Assembly: GCF_026151205.1 (NCBI RefSeq)
Contig: NC_087081.1
Coordinates: 5,203,246 to 5,267,245 of the forward strand
Length of the DNA stretch: 64,000 bases
Reading direction: 5' to 3'
From: Bolinopsis microptera
Taxonomy: Eukaryota > Ctenophora > Tentaculata > Lobata > Bolinopsidae
Numbering within the stretch: position 1 is the first letter of the stretch; every line of letters starts with the position of its first letter. The position numbers were made by a program, and so were the translations under genes. Below, piece by piece: positions 10,160-23,300 of this stretch. The notes beneath the pieces are model-generated. The model was not told the DNA's origin, ran no database searches, and worked only from the letters and a program-made list of their open reading frames with translations.

Positions 10160-13100
10160 AGATCAAACATCTCGTGACAACTATTGTAGTTTTAATACTG
10201 TCATAACAGGGACTAGGAATAGCTCAACTCTAATAACTAGATCAATCATCTCGTGACAATTATTGTAGTTTTAATACTGTCATAACAAGGACTAGGAATA
10301 GCTCAACTCTAATAACTAGATCAAACATCTCGTGACAACTATTGTAGTTTTAATACTGTCATAACAAGAACTAGGAATAGCTCAACTCTAATAACTAGAT
10401 CAAACATCTCGTGACAACTATTGTAGTTTTAATACTGTCATAACAAGGACTAGGAATAGCTCAACTCTAATAACTAGATCAAACATCTCGTGACAATTAT
10501 TGTAGTTTTAATACTGTCATAGCAAGGACTAGGAATAGCTCAACTCTAATAACTAGATCAAACATCTCGTGACAACTATTGTAGTTTTAATACTGTCATA
10601 ACAAGGACTAGGAATAGCTCAACTCTAATAACTAGATCAAACATCTCGTGACAACTATTGTAGTTTTAATACTGTCATAACAGGGACTAGGAATAGCTCA
10701 ACTCTAATAACTAGATCAAACATCTCGTGACAATTATTGTAGTTTTAATACTGTCATAGCAAGGACTAGGAATAGCTCAACTCTAGTAACTAGATCAAAC
10801 ATCTCGTGACAACTATTGTAGTTTTAATACTGTCATAGCAAGGACTAGGAATAGCTCAACTCTAATAACTAGATCAAACATCTCGTGACAACTATTGTAG
10901 TTTTAATACTGTCATAACAAGGACTAGGAATAGCTCAACTCTAATAACTAGATCAAACATCTCGTGACAACTATTGTAGTTTTAATACTGTCATAGCAAG
11001 GACTAGGAATAGCTCAACTCTAATAACTAGATCAAACATCTCGTGACAACTATTGTAGTTTTAATACTGTCATAACAAGGACTAGGAATAGCTCAACTCT
11101 AATAACTAGATCAAACATCTCGTGACAACTATTGTAGTTTTAATACTGTCATAGCAAGGACTAGGAATAGCTCAACTCTAATAACTAGATCAAACATCTC
11201 GTGACAACTATTGTAGTTTTAATACTGTCATAGCAAGGACTAGGAATAGCTCAACTCTAATAACTAGATCAAACATCTCGTGACAACTATTGTAGTTTTA
11301 ATACTGTCATAACAAGGACTAGGAATAGCTCAACTCTAATAACTAGATCAAACATCTCGTGACAACTATTGTAGTTTTAATACTGTCATAACAAGGACTA
11401 GGAATAGCTCAACTCTAATAACTAGATCAAACATCTCGTGACAACTATTGTAGTTTTAATACTGTCATAACAAGGGACTAGGAATAGCTCAACTCTAATA
11501 ACTAGATCAAACATCTCGTGACAATTATTGTAGTTTTAATACTGTCATAGCAAGGACTAGGAATAGCTCAACTCTAATAACTAGATCAAACATCTCGTGA
11601 CAACTATTGTAGTTTTAATACTGTCATAACAAGGACTAGGAATAGCTCAACTCTAGCCACTAGATCAAACATCTCGTGACAACTATTGTAGTTTTAATAC
11701 TGTCATAACAAGGGACTAGGAATAGCTCAACTCTAATAACTAGATCAAACATCTCGTGACAACTATTGTAGTTTTAATACTGTCATAACAAGGACTAGGA
11801 ATAGCTCAACTCTAGCCACTAGATCAAACATCTCGTGACAACTATTGTAGTTTTAATACTGTCATAGCAAGGACTAGGAATAGCTCAACTCTAATAACTA
11901 GATCAAACATCTCGTGACAACTATTGTAGTTTTAATACTGTCATAACAAGGACTAGGAATAGCTCAACTCTAATAACTAGATCAAACATCTCGTGACAAT
12001 TATTGTAGTTTTAATACTGTCATAGCAAGGACTAGGAATAGCTCAACTCTAATAACTAGATCAAACATCTCGTGACAACTATTGTAGTTTTAATACTGTC
12101 ATAACAAGGACTAGGAATAGCTCAACTCTAGCCACTAGATCAAACATCTCGTGACAATTATTGTAGTTTTAATACTGTCATAGCAAGGACTAGGAATAGC
12201 TCAACTCTAATAACTAGATCAAACATCTCGTGACAATTATTGTAGTTTTAATACTGTCATAACAAGGACTAGGAATAGCTCAACTCTAATAACTAGATCA
12301 AACATCTCGTGACAACTATTGTAGTTTTAATACTGTCATAACAAGGACTAGGAATAGCTCAACTCTAATAACTAGATCAAACATCTCGTGACAACTATTG
12401 TAGTTTTAATACTGTCATAACAGGGACTAGGAATAGCTCAACTCTAATAACTAGATCAAACATCTCGTGACAATTATTGTAGTTTTAATACTGTCATAGC
12501 AAGGACTAGGAATAGCTCAACTCTAGCCAATAGGTCAAACATCACGTGACAACTATTATAGTTTTAATACTGTCATAACAAGGACTAGGAATAGCTCAAA
12601 TCTAGCCACTAGATCAAACATCTCGTGACAACTATTGTAGTTTTAATATTGTCATAACAGGGACTAGGAATATCTCAACTCTAATAACTAGACCAACATC
12701 TCGTGACAATTATTGTAGTTTTAATACTGTCATAACAAGGACTAGGAATAGCTCAACTCTAATAACTAGATCAAACATCTCGTGACAACTATTGTAGTTT
12801 TAATACTGTCATAGCAAGGACTAGGAATAGCTCAACTCTAATAACTAGATCAAACATCTCGTGACAATTATTGTAGTTTTAATACTGTCATAACAAGGAC
12901 TAGGAATAGCTCAACTCTAGCCACTAGATCAAACATCTCGTGACAATTATTGTAGTTTTAATACTGTCATAGCAAGGACTAGGAATAGCTCAACTCTAAT
13001 AACTAGATCAAACATCTCGTGACAATTATTGTAGTTTTGATACTGTCATAACAAGGACTAGGAATAGCTCAACTCTAATAACTAGATCAAACATCTCGTG

Positions 13101-14070
13101 ACAACTATTGTAGTTTTAATACTGTCATAGCAAGGACTAGGAATAGCTCAACTCTAATAACTAGATCAATCATCTCGTGACAATTATTGTAGTTTTAATA
13201 CTGTCATAGCAAGGACTAGGAATAGCTCAACTCTAGCCACTAGATCAAACATCTCGTGACAATTATTGTAGTTTTAATACTGTCATAGCAAGGACTAGGA
13301 ATAGCTCAACTCTAATAACTAGATCAAACATCTCGTGACAATTATTGTAGTTTTGATACTGTCATAACAAGGACTAGGAATAGCTCAACTCTAATAACTA
13401 GATCAAACATCTCGTGACAACTATTGTAGTTTTAATACTGTCATAACAAGGACTAGGAATAGCTCAACTCTAATAACTAGATCAAACATCTCGTGACAAC
13501 TATTGTAGTTTTAATACTGTCATAACAGGGACTAGGAATAGCTCAACTCTAATAACTAGATCAAACATCTCGTGACAATTATTGTAGTTTTAATACTGTC
13601 ATAGCAAGGACTAGGAATAGCTCAACTCTAATAACTAGATCAAACATCTCGTGACAACTATTGTAGTTTTAATACTGTCATAACAAGGACTAGGAATAGC
13701 TCAACTCTAATAACTAGATCAAACATCTCGTGACAACTATTGTAGTTTTAATACTGTCATAACAGGGACTAGGAATAGCTCAACTCTAATAACTAGATCA
13801 AACATCTCGTGACAATTATTGTAGTTTTAATACTGTCATAGCAAGGACTAGGAATAGCTCAACTCTAGCCACAAGGTCAAACATCACGTGACAACTATTA
13901 TAGTTTTAATACTGTCATAACAAGGACTAGGAATAGCTCAACTCTAGCCACTAGATCAAACATCTCGTGACAATTATTACAGTTTTAATACTGTCATAAC
14001 AAGGACTAGAATTACCTCAACTCTAATAACTAGATCAAACATCTCGTGACAATCATTATAATTTTCATAC
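10160..14070 (-). repeat. 79-bp satellite array, right arm in opposite orientation (about 49 copies)
   Basis: The same 79-bp monomer, now reverse complemented ('agatcaaacatctcgtgaca...'), runs for about 3.9 kb. Variable positions recur in patterns: aataact/agccact, acaactatt/acaattatt, ataacaa/atagcaa. One rare variant (gttttgatactg) appears at about 13,035 and again about 316 bp later, four monomers, suggesting higher-order duplication. The last copies before 14,070 are more diverged, typical of an array edge. Confidence 0.95.
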
Positions 14071-15290
14071 ACAACTGATCGTACAGTTTAAAATGGAACA
14101 AAATAAGACAGAATAATTGATCAAATGTTTAAAAAACAAGCTGTTAAAAAATAAAGGTATCATATCAGACGAGTAGCTTAAATGCGGGGCGAAGGTCTCA
14201 ATTGAACGAATAATGCTGGAGGGCGCGGCTTAGCAACCATCCAATGCGCAACGATCCAATGCGAAAATTTAAAATCACATTTGGATATAATGCGCGTGAG
14301 TGCTTACAAATTTGCTTTTGGCGGAGATATAAACTGCGCCTTTATTAAAAACCATTTATAGGGACTAGGGAGGGAGTTGTGGTTTTGGAATTTCGGACAA
14401 ATCCGGACAGGAGGAGGGGGTAGTTTCTGATAATCCGGAAATTTTGGCAGAATTAGCGAAAAAGTTCCATTTAATAAGTAGTGCGCCATCGACAGTGAGC
14501 CGCGCGTGCCGACTGTAGGTGGTTTTTTAGCGCTAATTTCGGCCAGCACAATTTTCTTCAAACAAATAGATATTGAGTATCCTTCCCGATCTCCAATTGC
14601 AACAAAAATTGGTAAGCTTACTCATAGACTTACAAGGAAAGTGTCCGATCAAAAGTTTAAAGCATATCCAACCATTTAACGGGTGATACTCGTAAAATAT
14701 CTGTTAAAATATCCATATACAGGACCGTCGACGAGTCCACCTCGGCGCGCGTCCTGGTAGGTTGTAAACCTACAACTTTTACACATTTTTACAGCTACTT
14801 TTGCTCCAAAAGCCGCGCACCATCAAATATGGTACCTAGGCGAAACTTACTGATCATTCCAAAAAGTTATGACAAATTTGGTACTGCGAAAATTCTCACA
14901 GTCTCTAAAAAACAATGGTACAAAAATTTTAAAAATCCGAGCAAGTTTATTTTTATCGTGCACCCCCTACATTTAATTTATGAACTTGAGTTTTGTTTAT
15001 TTGTAGTTGTACTTTTATTCTTAAAAGTAGCTGGAAATCCGGGGGAGTGGGTGGTTTTCAAAATTTGGACACACCCTGACAGGGGGGGGGCGGTGGTCTG
15101 AAGATCTGCGATTTTGGCGGACGTCCTAAGTAGTTGTCATACGTTGTATGACCCGCCACGCACTGGTGCGCAGCTCCCCCTGTATCGTTGAAACTCTTCA
15201 CTATAGTGCCGTAAAAATTGAATGACGCTACAAGTACAAGTAAATTCTCAGCTAGCTACGTCTCATCGGTTCAGTAATTGATTCCGGTAC
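14071..15290. repeat. Non-coding dispersed-repeat region right of the satellite
   Basis: Contains the inverted partner of the left flank (14,310-14,650) and the inverted copy of the 1,430-1,600 repeat (14,680-14,770). It also holds two related G-rich stretches in the same orientation, around 14,374-14,460 and 15,040-15,125, each with 'gtggttttNNaatttNGGAC', a G-run, then 'ttttggc'. No gene seen. Confidence 0.55.
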
Positions 15291-15600
15291 CGCGACAATT
15301 GACCCCTATGTAATTACATTGGAGGACTTCGCCGCTTCGACGCGAACTAGCATTCTTGCTTCGCAGAGCAACGATCTCGATGGGTTGACACCGTCAATCA
15401 AGTAATTACACTGGGGTCAATTGATCGGGTAAGGGTCCTTGGCCAGGATCCTGGGTCAGGGTTAGGTTCCTGGGTCAGGGTCAGGGTCATGGTTAGCGTT
15501 AGGGTTAGGGTCCTGGGTCAGGGTCAGGGTTAATTGTATTAAATTATATTGTCGGGGGGTCAATTGTCGGGGGGTCAATTGTCGCCCACCCTTGATTCCA
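15290..15600 (+). repeat. GTCAATTG-rich and degenerate TTAGGG-like tandem stretch
   Basis: At 15,440-15,535 there is a run of 'gggtcctgggtcagggt' and 'gggttaggg' variants, a degenerate telomere-like array. At 15,550-15,590, 'tcaattgtcggggggtcaat' repeats. The bracketing 'gacaattgacccc' (15,295) and 'ggggtcaattg' (15,414) match the short array at 34,515-34,620, so both sites probably carry the same repeat family. Confidence 0.55.
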
Positions 15601-16615
15601 ATTATAGGTGCCGCTTGTTCGTAACTTTGCCGATGCCATATGCCATATGATATGGCTATGTCGTAATACATAATATTTCTAGAGGAAAGTGCCTCTCGGA
15701 ATATTTTATTTAAAGACCCTCTCTCCTCTCCACCCCCTCAGTGATTACGTAATATTATAATCACCTTATCGCTTTTGGACAATATCTGAGTGAAAGAAAG
15801 ACTGATATGGTGTAAAAACTGGAAGAGCTTGAATGTTACCGTCAGTTGTTGGTATAATGGAAATATTCAATATTGGATAATTCAACTCAAACTCAAAATT
15901 AAAGATTGAAAGGATCAACAATGGAAATGGAAAAATTGGGCAAAATTCAAGAGGCACGACACAGCCCGTCGGCTTCTCGAATTCTGCCAAATCAGGTAAT
16001 CGATTAGTTAATGTATGAAAGTTGATCATTTTATCTATCCTACAGCTGTTCATGGTATTGGAAACCGTGCAGTTTGTTTGAGACAGGTCCTATATAGTTA
16101 TAGGACCATGCTCAATGAATTATATTTCTCTCTGGTGGTGTGCTTGAAATTTAGTTCATATTTTGGTTCATCAGCAGTTTCATCAGATCAAGTTTATGGA
16201 TCCATGATGGCTTTTCAAGCAAACCATGTGCATGATGGCGAAAATATTGAGCAAGGAACCACAGAAATTGAGGGCGCCTAAATTTGGCTGACCTTTATAT
16301 GCTGTCAGAATAACAGGGAACATTATAAGGTAAATAATTCTAACTATTATGAAGATTCCTTTCCATTGCTTTTAGCCCAAATCAAATATCTAGCAATCCC
16401 ATAGCCTTCGCTACAATAATACCCACCGCAAAGTTATTCATTGAAAATATGCCTTAACTTTACAATATTAGCGACATAGTCCTGGCAACAACAAAAAAGG
16501 AAAAAGCATTCTGCTCTTCGAATACACTGAACTTCAACCACAAAATCGTTCGTCGCTGAATGTTCTTAGACAATACATTGTCCATGTCTATAACAGTTCA
16601 TAAGAGGGGCCGCGA
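15601..16615. other. No convincing gene; short hairpin
   Basis: Open frames on both strands overlap each other and lack recognisable motifs. A clean stem, GGTCCTATA-tagt-TATAGGACC, lies at about 16,086-16,108. This stretch is downstream of the minus-strand RBM26-type gene and may include its 3' untranslated region. Confidence 0.4.
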
Positions 16616-16619
16616 TAAC

Positions 16620-16710
16620 GTCACCTCAAGTAATGACGTAATCTTAAGTAATGACGTAATCTTGAGTAATGACGTCACTTTAAGTAATTACGTCACGTGA
16701 AATAGGTTGC
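16620..16710. promoter_or_regulatory. Cluster of CRE/ATF-like sites in tandem 18-bp repeats
   Basis: Four imperfect copies of 'aagtaatgacgtaatctt' follow one another, including one full TGACGTCA palindrome and ending in 'tacgtcacgtga'. TGACGT is the core bound by CREB/ATF bZIP proteins in animals. Whether the cluster is used, or is a coincidental minisatellite, cannot be told; no plus-strand gene is recognised nearby. Confidence 0.35.
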
Positions 16711-16777
16711 GATGTCACGTGACCGTTACCCCTCTCGACTGAATCGTCTGACGTCAAGTTAACCGTTGGTCAAATCG

Positions 16778-17302
16778 TCATCTTATAGGTTCTACGGTTA
16801 CCTGGAATAATAAGCTCCGTTTAAATGATAACAATCAACATGCTCAATGGGATGACGGGTAGTTTCTGTTATTTGTTTGAGAGTCGAATTAGTTTACAGA
16901 GGGAACAGGTTAAGGTTGATAGAGGCGCAAACAATTTACGTCTGTACTAACTATACAAATATTTAGCTTTCCGTGCAATGCGATGTATTATATTGAGAAT
17001 AATTGAATTGACTTTGCAAAATTTACTCATTTGAACCTCATAATTTAAAAAGCATAACACTTTCCTACCTGAGAAGAAGTCACTTCACCGGTCTTATTCC
17101 ACTCTATATCGAGCTCTTGGTCATCAACAATCCTGCCCTTTACGTAGGCCATTTCAGCGTCCCGGCGTTTGTCGAACCCGATGATGACACCAACCCCAGA
17201 GGGTATCACAGTGCAGGTGCCAAATTTACTGAAAGTAGACTGGTCAGTGATCATTACCTCGGATTATGCACTTAAATATTGTGTAGAAATTATACCAGAG
17301 TA

Positions 17303-17351
<49 letters not shown>

Positions 17352-20300
17352 AACGCCCCAAAAGGCCCCGATTTCTAGGGCCCTTTTTGGATTTTCAATA
17401 TGTGTAGGGCCTTTTGGGGCCCTAGAATTAACTTCAATTTCATCAAGTTTGATATATGCTAAGTGCTTTAATGATATTATCTGACTACTTGCACAGTACT
17501 TTTATGTTTATTTGGGTGTATTTACATGGAGATTATGGTCCATAAACACTATCAAATAGTGGTCAGGGTCAAAAGGCCCCAAAAAGCTCCGATTTCTAGG
17601 GCCCTTTTCGGATTTTCGATATGTGTGGGCCTTTTGGGGCGTTGGCCCCCCCCCCCCCCAGAGTAGCATTTCAAACCCCACAACTTCCCCTGGTTTAATA
17701 TGTATCTCAGCCACTTTTAATTGGCAACATATTCCCTGTACCCTGTAACTAGCCATTAATAACGGTTAGTGGTTGCATTGCACCTATTTATAGAATTTGT
17801 TGCTCAGTGCTCGACCCGATTTTTAATTCTATCTTGTAAAGCAAAATGTTGTTTTTACCTGAAATGTTCGTGAAGTTCCTCTGCGTTATTGCAGTTCTTT
17901 ACAATAATCTCCTTGGGCCTCAAGTCCAAGTTGGTGGAAGCACCGAGGGTGGTAGCTGGTGCTTGTTTAACGGGTTGAGGAGCTTTTCTCTTTCGATCAC
18001 TGTTTTCTATGCTGGCCAGGCTCGCTTTTATAGTGTCATGCGACAGCTGTAGCTTCTTCATTGTTTCTAACATGGACCTTTTCTCGGATAGTACCTTACA
18101 GCTTTCCAGCTTACTGAGAATTAGTTTCTGGTTTACTACGTTCTGGGCAAGGAGACCTTGTGTTCTTTTAGCAAGCTCCAGTTTTTTCTGTGCAGCTGTA
18201 GGTCTGGGTTGTTCTCGAGGTGTGGTGGCTGGTTTGTTGTCTGGGGAGAAGTTACCGTTTATAAACTTTACTGAATACCATTGAAACCTAATAAATGATA
18301 AAGTGAACCTTCTACGCTGTGAAGGGTCAAACAAGCCATTTATTGACATTAACGATAATACGTATTTGTTCCAAGCCATACGTGAAATGCAAATGCAATA
18401 CTTTAAGGGTGCAAACGAATAAAGAACAGAAACACGGTTAACTTACTGGTTACTAAGCTTAAGGCAGCAGGGGGTGGTGGAGCCGAGGTCTTGTTATTCA
18501 CCAGGTTCATGTCTTGGTGGATAGAGGAAGTGGTGACCTTACCCATGTTCTTGAATAAGGACGGGGCTAAAGATATTGGGACCACCTCCTTCCAAAAGAA
18601 TTTTATGTACCTATCGGGTAATTATATTGTTATGTAATCAGTTACCGTTTGGGTAATAAGGAAAAACCATAACCACCTCATTCAAGCTGTTTGTTCGAAG
18701 CACATTCGTTACAGGGCACCTAAAATCATGCCACAGAAACTTCCTTTTAGTCCTTAAATTGTATTGGCACGACAAAGCAGTACAACAACTCCTACCTGAC
18801 ACCGAGTAGAGCGATATTAGAGTTGAAACAAGCAGCAGCACTGTCGTGGGAGTGGAACTCTACCATAGCAGTGTGAACATCGTTATACACTCTACACTGC
18901 AGCTGTTTTATCGGACCATACTTTCCAAGATGATGTGACAGCTGGATAGAGGTTACATTCAGTAAATTTGAAAATAATCAAGATCTATTTGAGGTAATTA
19001 ATTTCCCAAATTCTTTGAGATACAGTGCATTAAAATAACAGGAGTAGCGACATGCTCAGGATAATTATGCTGACTTTAATATTTCTCACCAGTGCACTAT
19101 CGTTACTCTGATAAGGGATGTCTCTGACAAGTAAGGTAGTCTGGGTTGGTTCCACTGGCACAACTGCTCCGGTGATAATATTACTACCGTCAACTAGTTT
19201 AAAGCTTCTAGGTACTCCTGAGGATGCGAGTCAGTCAGGTTTTTTATCGGATTATTCGTTGAATTTTGTACAGTTAATAAGGGGACTTTTGTTGAAATGA
19301 GCTACTAATGAAAAGATGTCTCGCCGCCGCGCCGATTACAGTACGATATCAACAAATAGATCGGAATACTGACGGGGAAGCGAACCATAATAGGCACGTG
19401 ACAGTGATTCCAGGAAGCTGATTGGACGAGAAAAAAAATATTGTTCACTACTTCTCCACCAGTATTCAGACGTAAGATGGACAACTCTGACTAAAAAGTG
19501 TCTACAACGAGAGGATTGTTACCTGTGCTAGAGGGTGCTCTCTTGACTGTGTGAACGTAAGGTTTAGAGGGGTGTGTTGTCTCGCTCATCTGTGCAGTGG
19601 GAGCTGAGATATTACGACGTTAGGGTGGCACATTGATAATCCTGGATATTTTGTTATTTGAAATAGAAATGGACAACAACTTGGTGAATAAAGCCAGGTT
19701 TTAAAAATCTGAATGTGAAAGACCGTGGAGGCTCCTTGAAAACTGAAAATAGAGCTGTAACTACCAGTACCTGATGTACTGGAGGCGTGTGTAACAGGCC
19801 GAGGTGGGGGAAGAGGCTGAGCGGGGGCTGGGACCAGGGGGGTCTGGTTGTTAATCAGAGCTGGCTTATCCGGGTTATAAGTCTCACCTGAATAGGATTA
19901 TTGTTATATATCATGTTTTACTGGCGTTCAAGAACGCTTCCCTTTGGTTTATAGACATTGCAAGATACGAACTAACGATGTATGTTGAAAATTGCCATCG
20001 AGTTGCCCGGTTGCATGTTGAACTCTCAAAAATTCACCATTTTCAAATTTTTGTCGGTGTGATACAATTGCATCGTGAATATAAAGATGCTGTATAGTAG
20101 ATAAGAGTGAGGTATTGGTTTAAATAGGATGCAGCCTGGACAGTGGACAGTCGGCGATGCAATTATTCTGACCGACTGAGATTGATAACGTACAAGATAA
20201 GCTGCTGCGCGCGACGGTGCGTGCGCGCACAACTACGGCGTTGACAGTTGCGTAACACAGTACGAATTTGTAAAATTTTACTGCTAGTCGCGAAGCTTAT

Positions 20301-23300
20301 TCCCGTAATTTGTCCCAGGTTATGCCGAAAATATTCAGTGGTTTTGGTGCTGTTGACAGACTGGAAAGATTTCACCAAGTTAAGAAGGTAAATGTCGTTT
20401 TCTGGTTCAGATTATAAATATTATGGAGGGAGCCTGACTTAGTTCATGGACCATTTCATTGGTAATTTGGTTTGCAATACACGGGAAAACATTGTACAAA
20501 AACTGGAATTGTTATCAGCTTCGCCAGGTACTAGACGAATATTTCTAACCCTGTACTAAATATCATAAGACAGAATGTGCAAGATTTTCCTTCCGAGGGG
20601 TTGGTAGTGCATACTCGCAATTTATTAAGCAGCAATTTCAACATGACACGTTCTCAATTAACACACGCCAAAATGTAGCACCACACACACACTTACGCAT
20701 ATTTACACACAGTACCTGGGGGAAATAGAGGTGGGGCACCACTGAACGGCCCAGGAGGAGGAGGAGGAAGAGAAGGAGTCTGAGCTGCTTGAAGTACACT
20801 GGATAAGCTACTCTCCTCCACTACTACAGGGTCTATACCGTGATCATACTGGCACAGTCCTCCACGCAGACAGTAGCCTTTCTCGTCAAAATCACGACAT
20901 CTTTCTTTACGCGCTGCAATGGAGTGTACGTGCGTTAATAAGAAGTGAAACTTGGTGTTTTTGAAATATGAGAGTTTGAAAATATGAGAGTTTGGAAATA
21001 TGAGAGTTTGAATAGTTTCTTCTGCCTGGTGTACCACTGTCACATCCCCTGATACACGTGTAAATTAAGAAACCAGTACCTTTCCCGTTTCTCGGGGGAG
21101 AGTTACTCTTCTTTCTAGGACTCCTAGGCTGCCTGACTGGAGATCTAGATCTTCTGGTGGGTGGAGATCTAGATCTCTTGGGAGGGGAGGGGGAGCGGGA
21201 CTGGTGTCTGTCTGGGGTGTACCTTCGTTTAGGGTATCCGACACGGTCACGTGTTATGTCACCACGGTCACGTGTTATCTCACGTGATGCGGGGTAACGG
21301 TCACGTGGTGCTTGCTCGTCTGATCTCCTGGGGTGGTTAGTTGAGAGACTAAGAGAAAAAGAAACTAGTGGGATGAAAAAAATTGAGATGGCAGCAGCTA
21401 AATTAAAATAACATCGTCTAGTTTATTCATTACACAGAGAACTTCCCACATTATATTCATTGATTGAAATAAATTTTCGTGCACATACAGAATGAATGGT
21501 TAATAATTTAATATATATGTAGACCAAGGTCTGTGCACGGGATGCTTCCTGGAAGAATCCAGTTCTTTTAGCGGGGCACCCTACCTAAAGCCAAATTGAG
21601 ATATAATAATCATATTCCTAGAGAAATAATCAGAAATCGAATACCAATCAAATAATATGATATATAGGAGTAGTAACCATATTTACTATGCAAAATGCCC
21701 CAACCACATAGTGTAGATTTATATAGAATTCAAATTCCATATCATCATTAAACCTCAATAGTCAATATAATAGCCCAAGCAAAATTAAATAACTTCTTAT
21801 ATACCTTACTGTCATACTACAAATTAATTAAACATTTGAAATCTGTTAACCAGAGAATAAATTTCTAAACCTAATGCAAGTGAAATAATTTAGATGCAAT
21901 AATGAATGCCTAATGTGAGTATCATCTGTCAATGTCCTTGTAAAAAAGTCTGTAAAAGAGATATGAGTAATTAATATAGAAGAAAAAACAGGAAGTTGTC
22001 GTCTGTTGAAAAATAAATAAAATATCTAGAATATAAATTAGAATATAAAATAACATTCAGTCAATGTGTCGTCAATAAACTGTACAATTATCAAATGTTA
22101 AAACTGGGTGATACAGTCACCAAAAATAAATACTAAGTATAATAAGTAAATAAATTAAATGTGGTCTATAAAACTACCACTAGGTATAATAGGTCAATAA
22201 ATTAAAAGTGGTTTATAAAACTACCACTGTGCGAACCCTTTCTCCAGTTAAAACATGTCAGTCATGTGCAAAATCAATCAAAATGGTAAGGTGGTAAAAA
22301 AGGGAAAATCCTTTCGATACATCAATTATATATGCCTCAGATTTAAAAGAATTAGAAGATACTTAGTTATCGTAGACTATGATTGCAGTGTAAAATTTGT
22401 CATATGAATTGTCGACGGTATAATTAGGGTCTGTTGTTATAGATGAGAGTAGCTGTTTCTTATACGAATCACTAAAGCTTTTAACATCAGGCAGATTTCG
22501 TAGAAACACAGTAGTATAAACAAACACTACTATAACAAGAGGATATTTATTACTACGTACTTACATTAAATAAACAATATTATAGGTTGTGTGTACTTAC
22601 GTTCTGTCTCCTCTATCAGTGAATCTTCTAACATCTCTCCTCTCTTCGTAAGATTCAGTGTTAAATCTCCTTGTTTCCTCTTCCCTTCCTCCGGGCCGAC
22701 TGAACATTTGTTATCTTAACATTTGTTTAAATCTTAACATTTGTTCTCTCAACATTTAAACGGAGGTGCAGAAAATAACATGTTAAAATGCACGCATCAA
22801 GTGTGTGTTATCAAACATGGAAATTTCAGTGAAAAAGGTAATATAACCCAGTACAAAGTTCATTCTAACAATTAAATTTGGGACCCTACATTCTTATACA
22901 TTATTATTATAATATACTGATTTTGAAGGATAGAGGACTTAATTTACGAAAATGTAAAACATCTCAGGAACTTAAAGATATGATTATAAAGTTAATGCCA
23001 TTACAGTGCAACACTGCACTGCTAACAAGTGGGCTTAGTGAAGCACATCTCACTATGTGCATTCCTTCATTTTGCACGTGCACATACTTGTAGTGAAGCA
23101 CAGTATTTTGCACGTGCACAATGCACATATTTGTGGTGAAGTACAGTATTTTGCACGTACACAATGCACATATTTGTGGTGAAGTACAGTATTTTGCACG
23201 TACACAGTGCACATATTTTTGGTGAAGCACAGTATTTTGCACGTGCACAATTCATATGTTTTTACTGAATATTACCTGCCACGTTTCCTCCTGTCTCTGT

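Noticed and set aside
9382-14070. Possible CRISPR array
   Set aside because: The 79-bp units are contiguous with no unique spacers, and the host is a eukaryote; it is a satellite.
9382-14070. Hammerhead ribozyme in the satellite or in the Penelope arms
   Set aside because: The conserved CTGANGA and GAAA core segments are not both present at suitable spacing in either the monomer or the Penelope ends.
16015-16281. Plus-strand 88-codon frame ending SYFGSSAVSSDQVYGS...
   Set aside because: No recognisable domain, overlaps an equally long antisense frame, no splice context that extends it.
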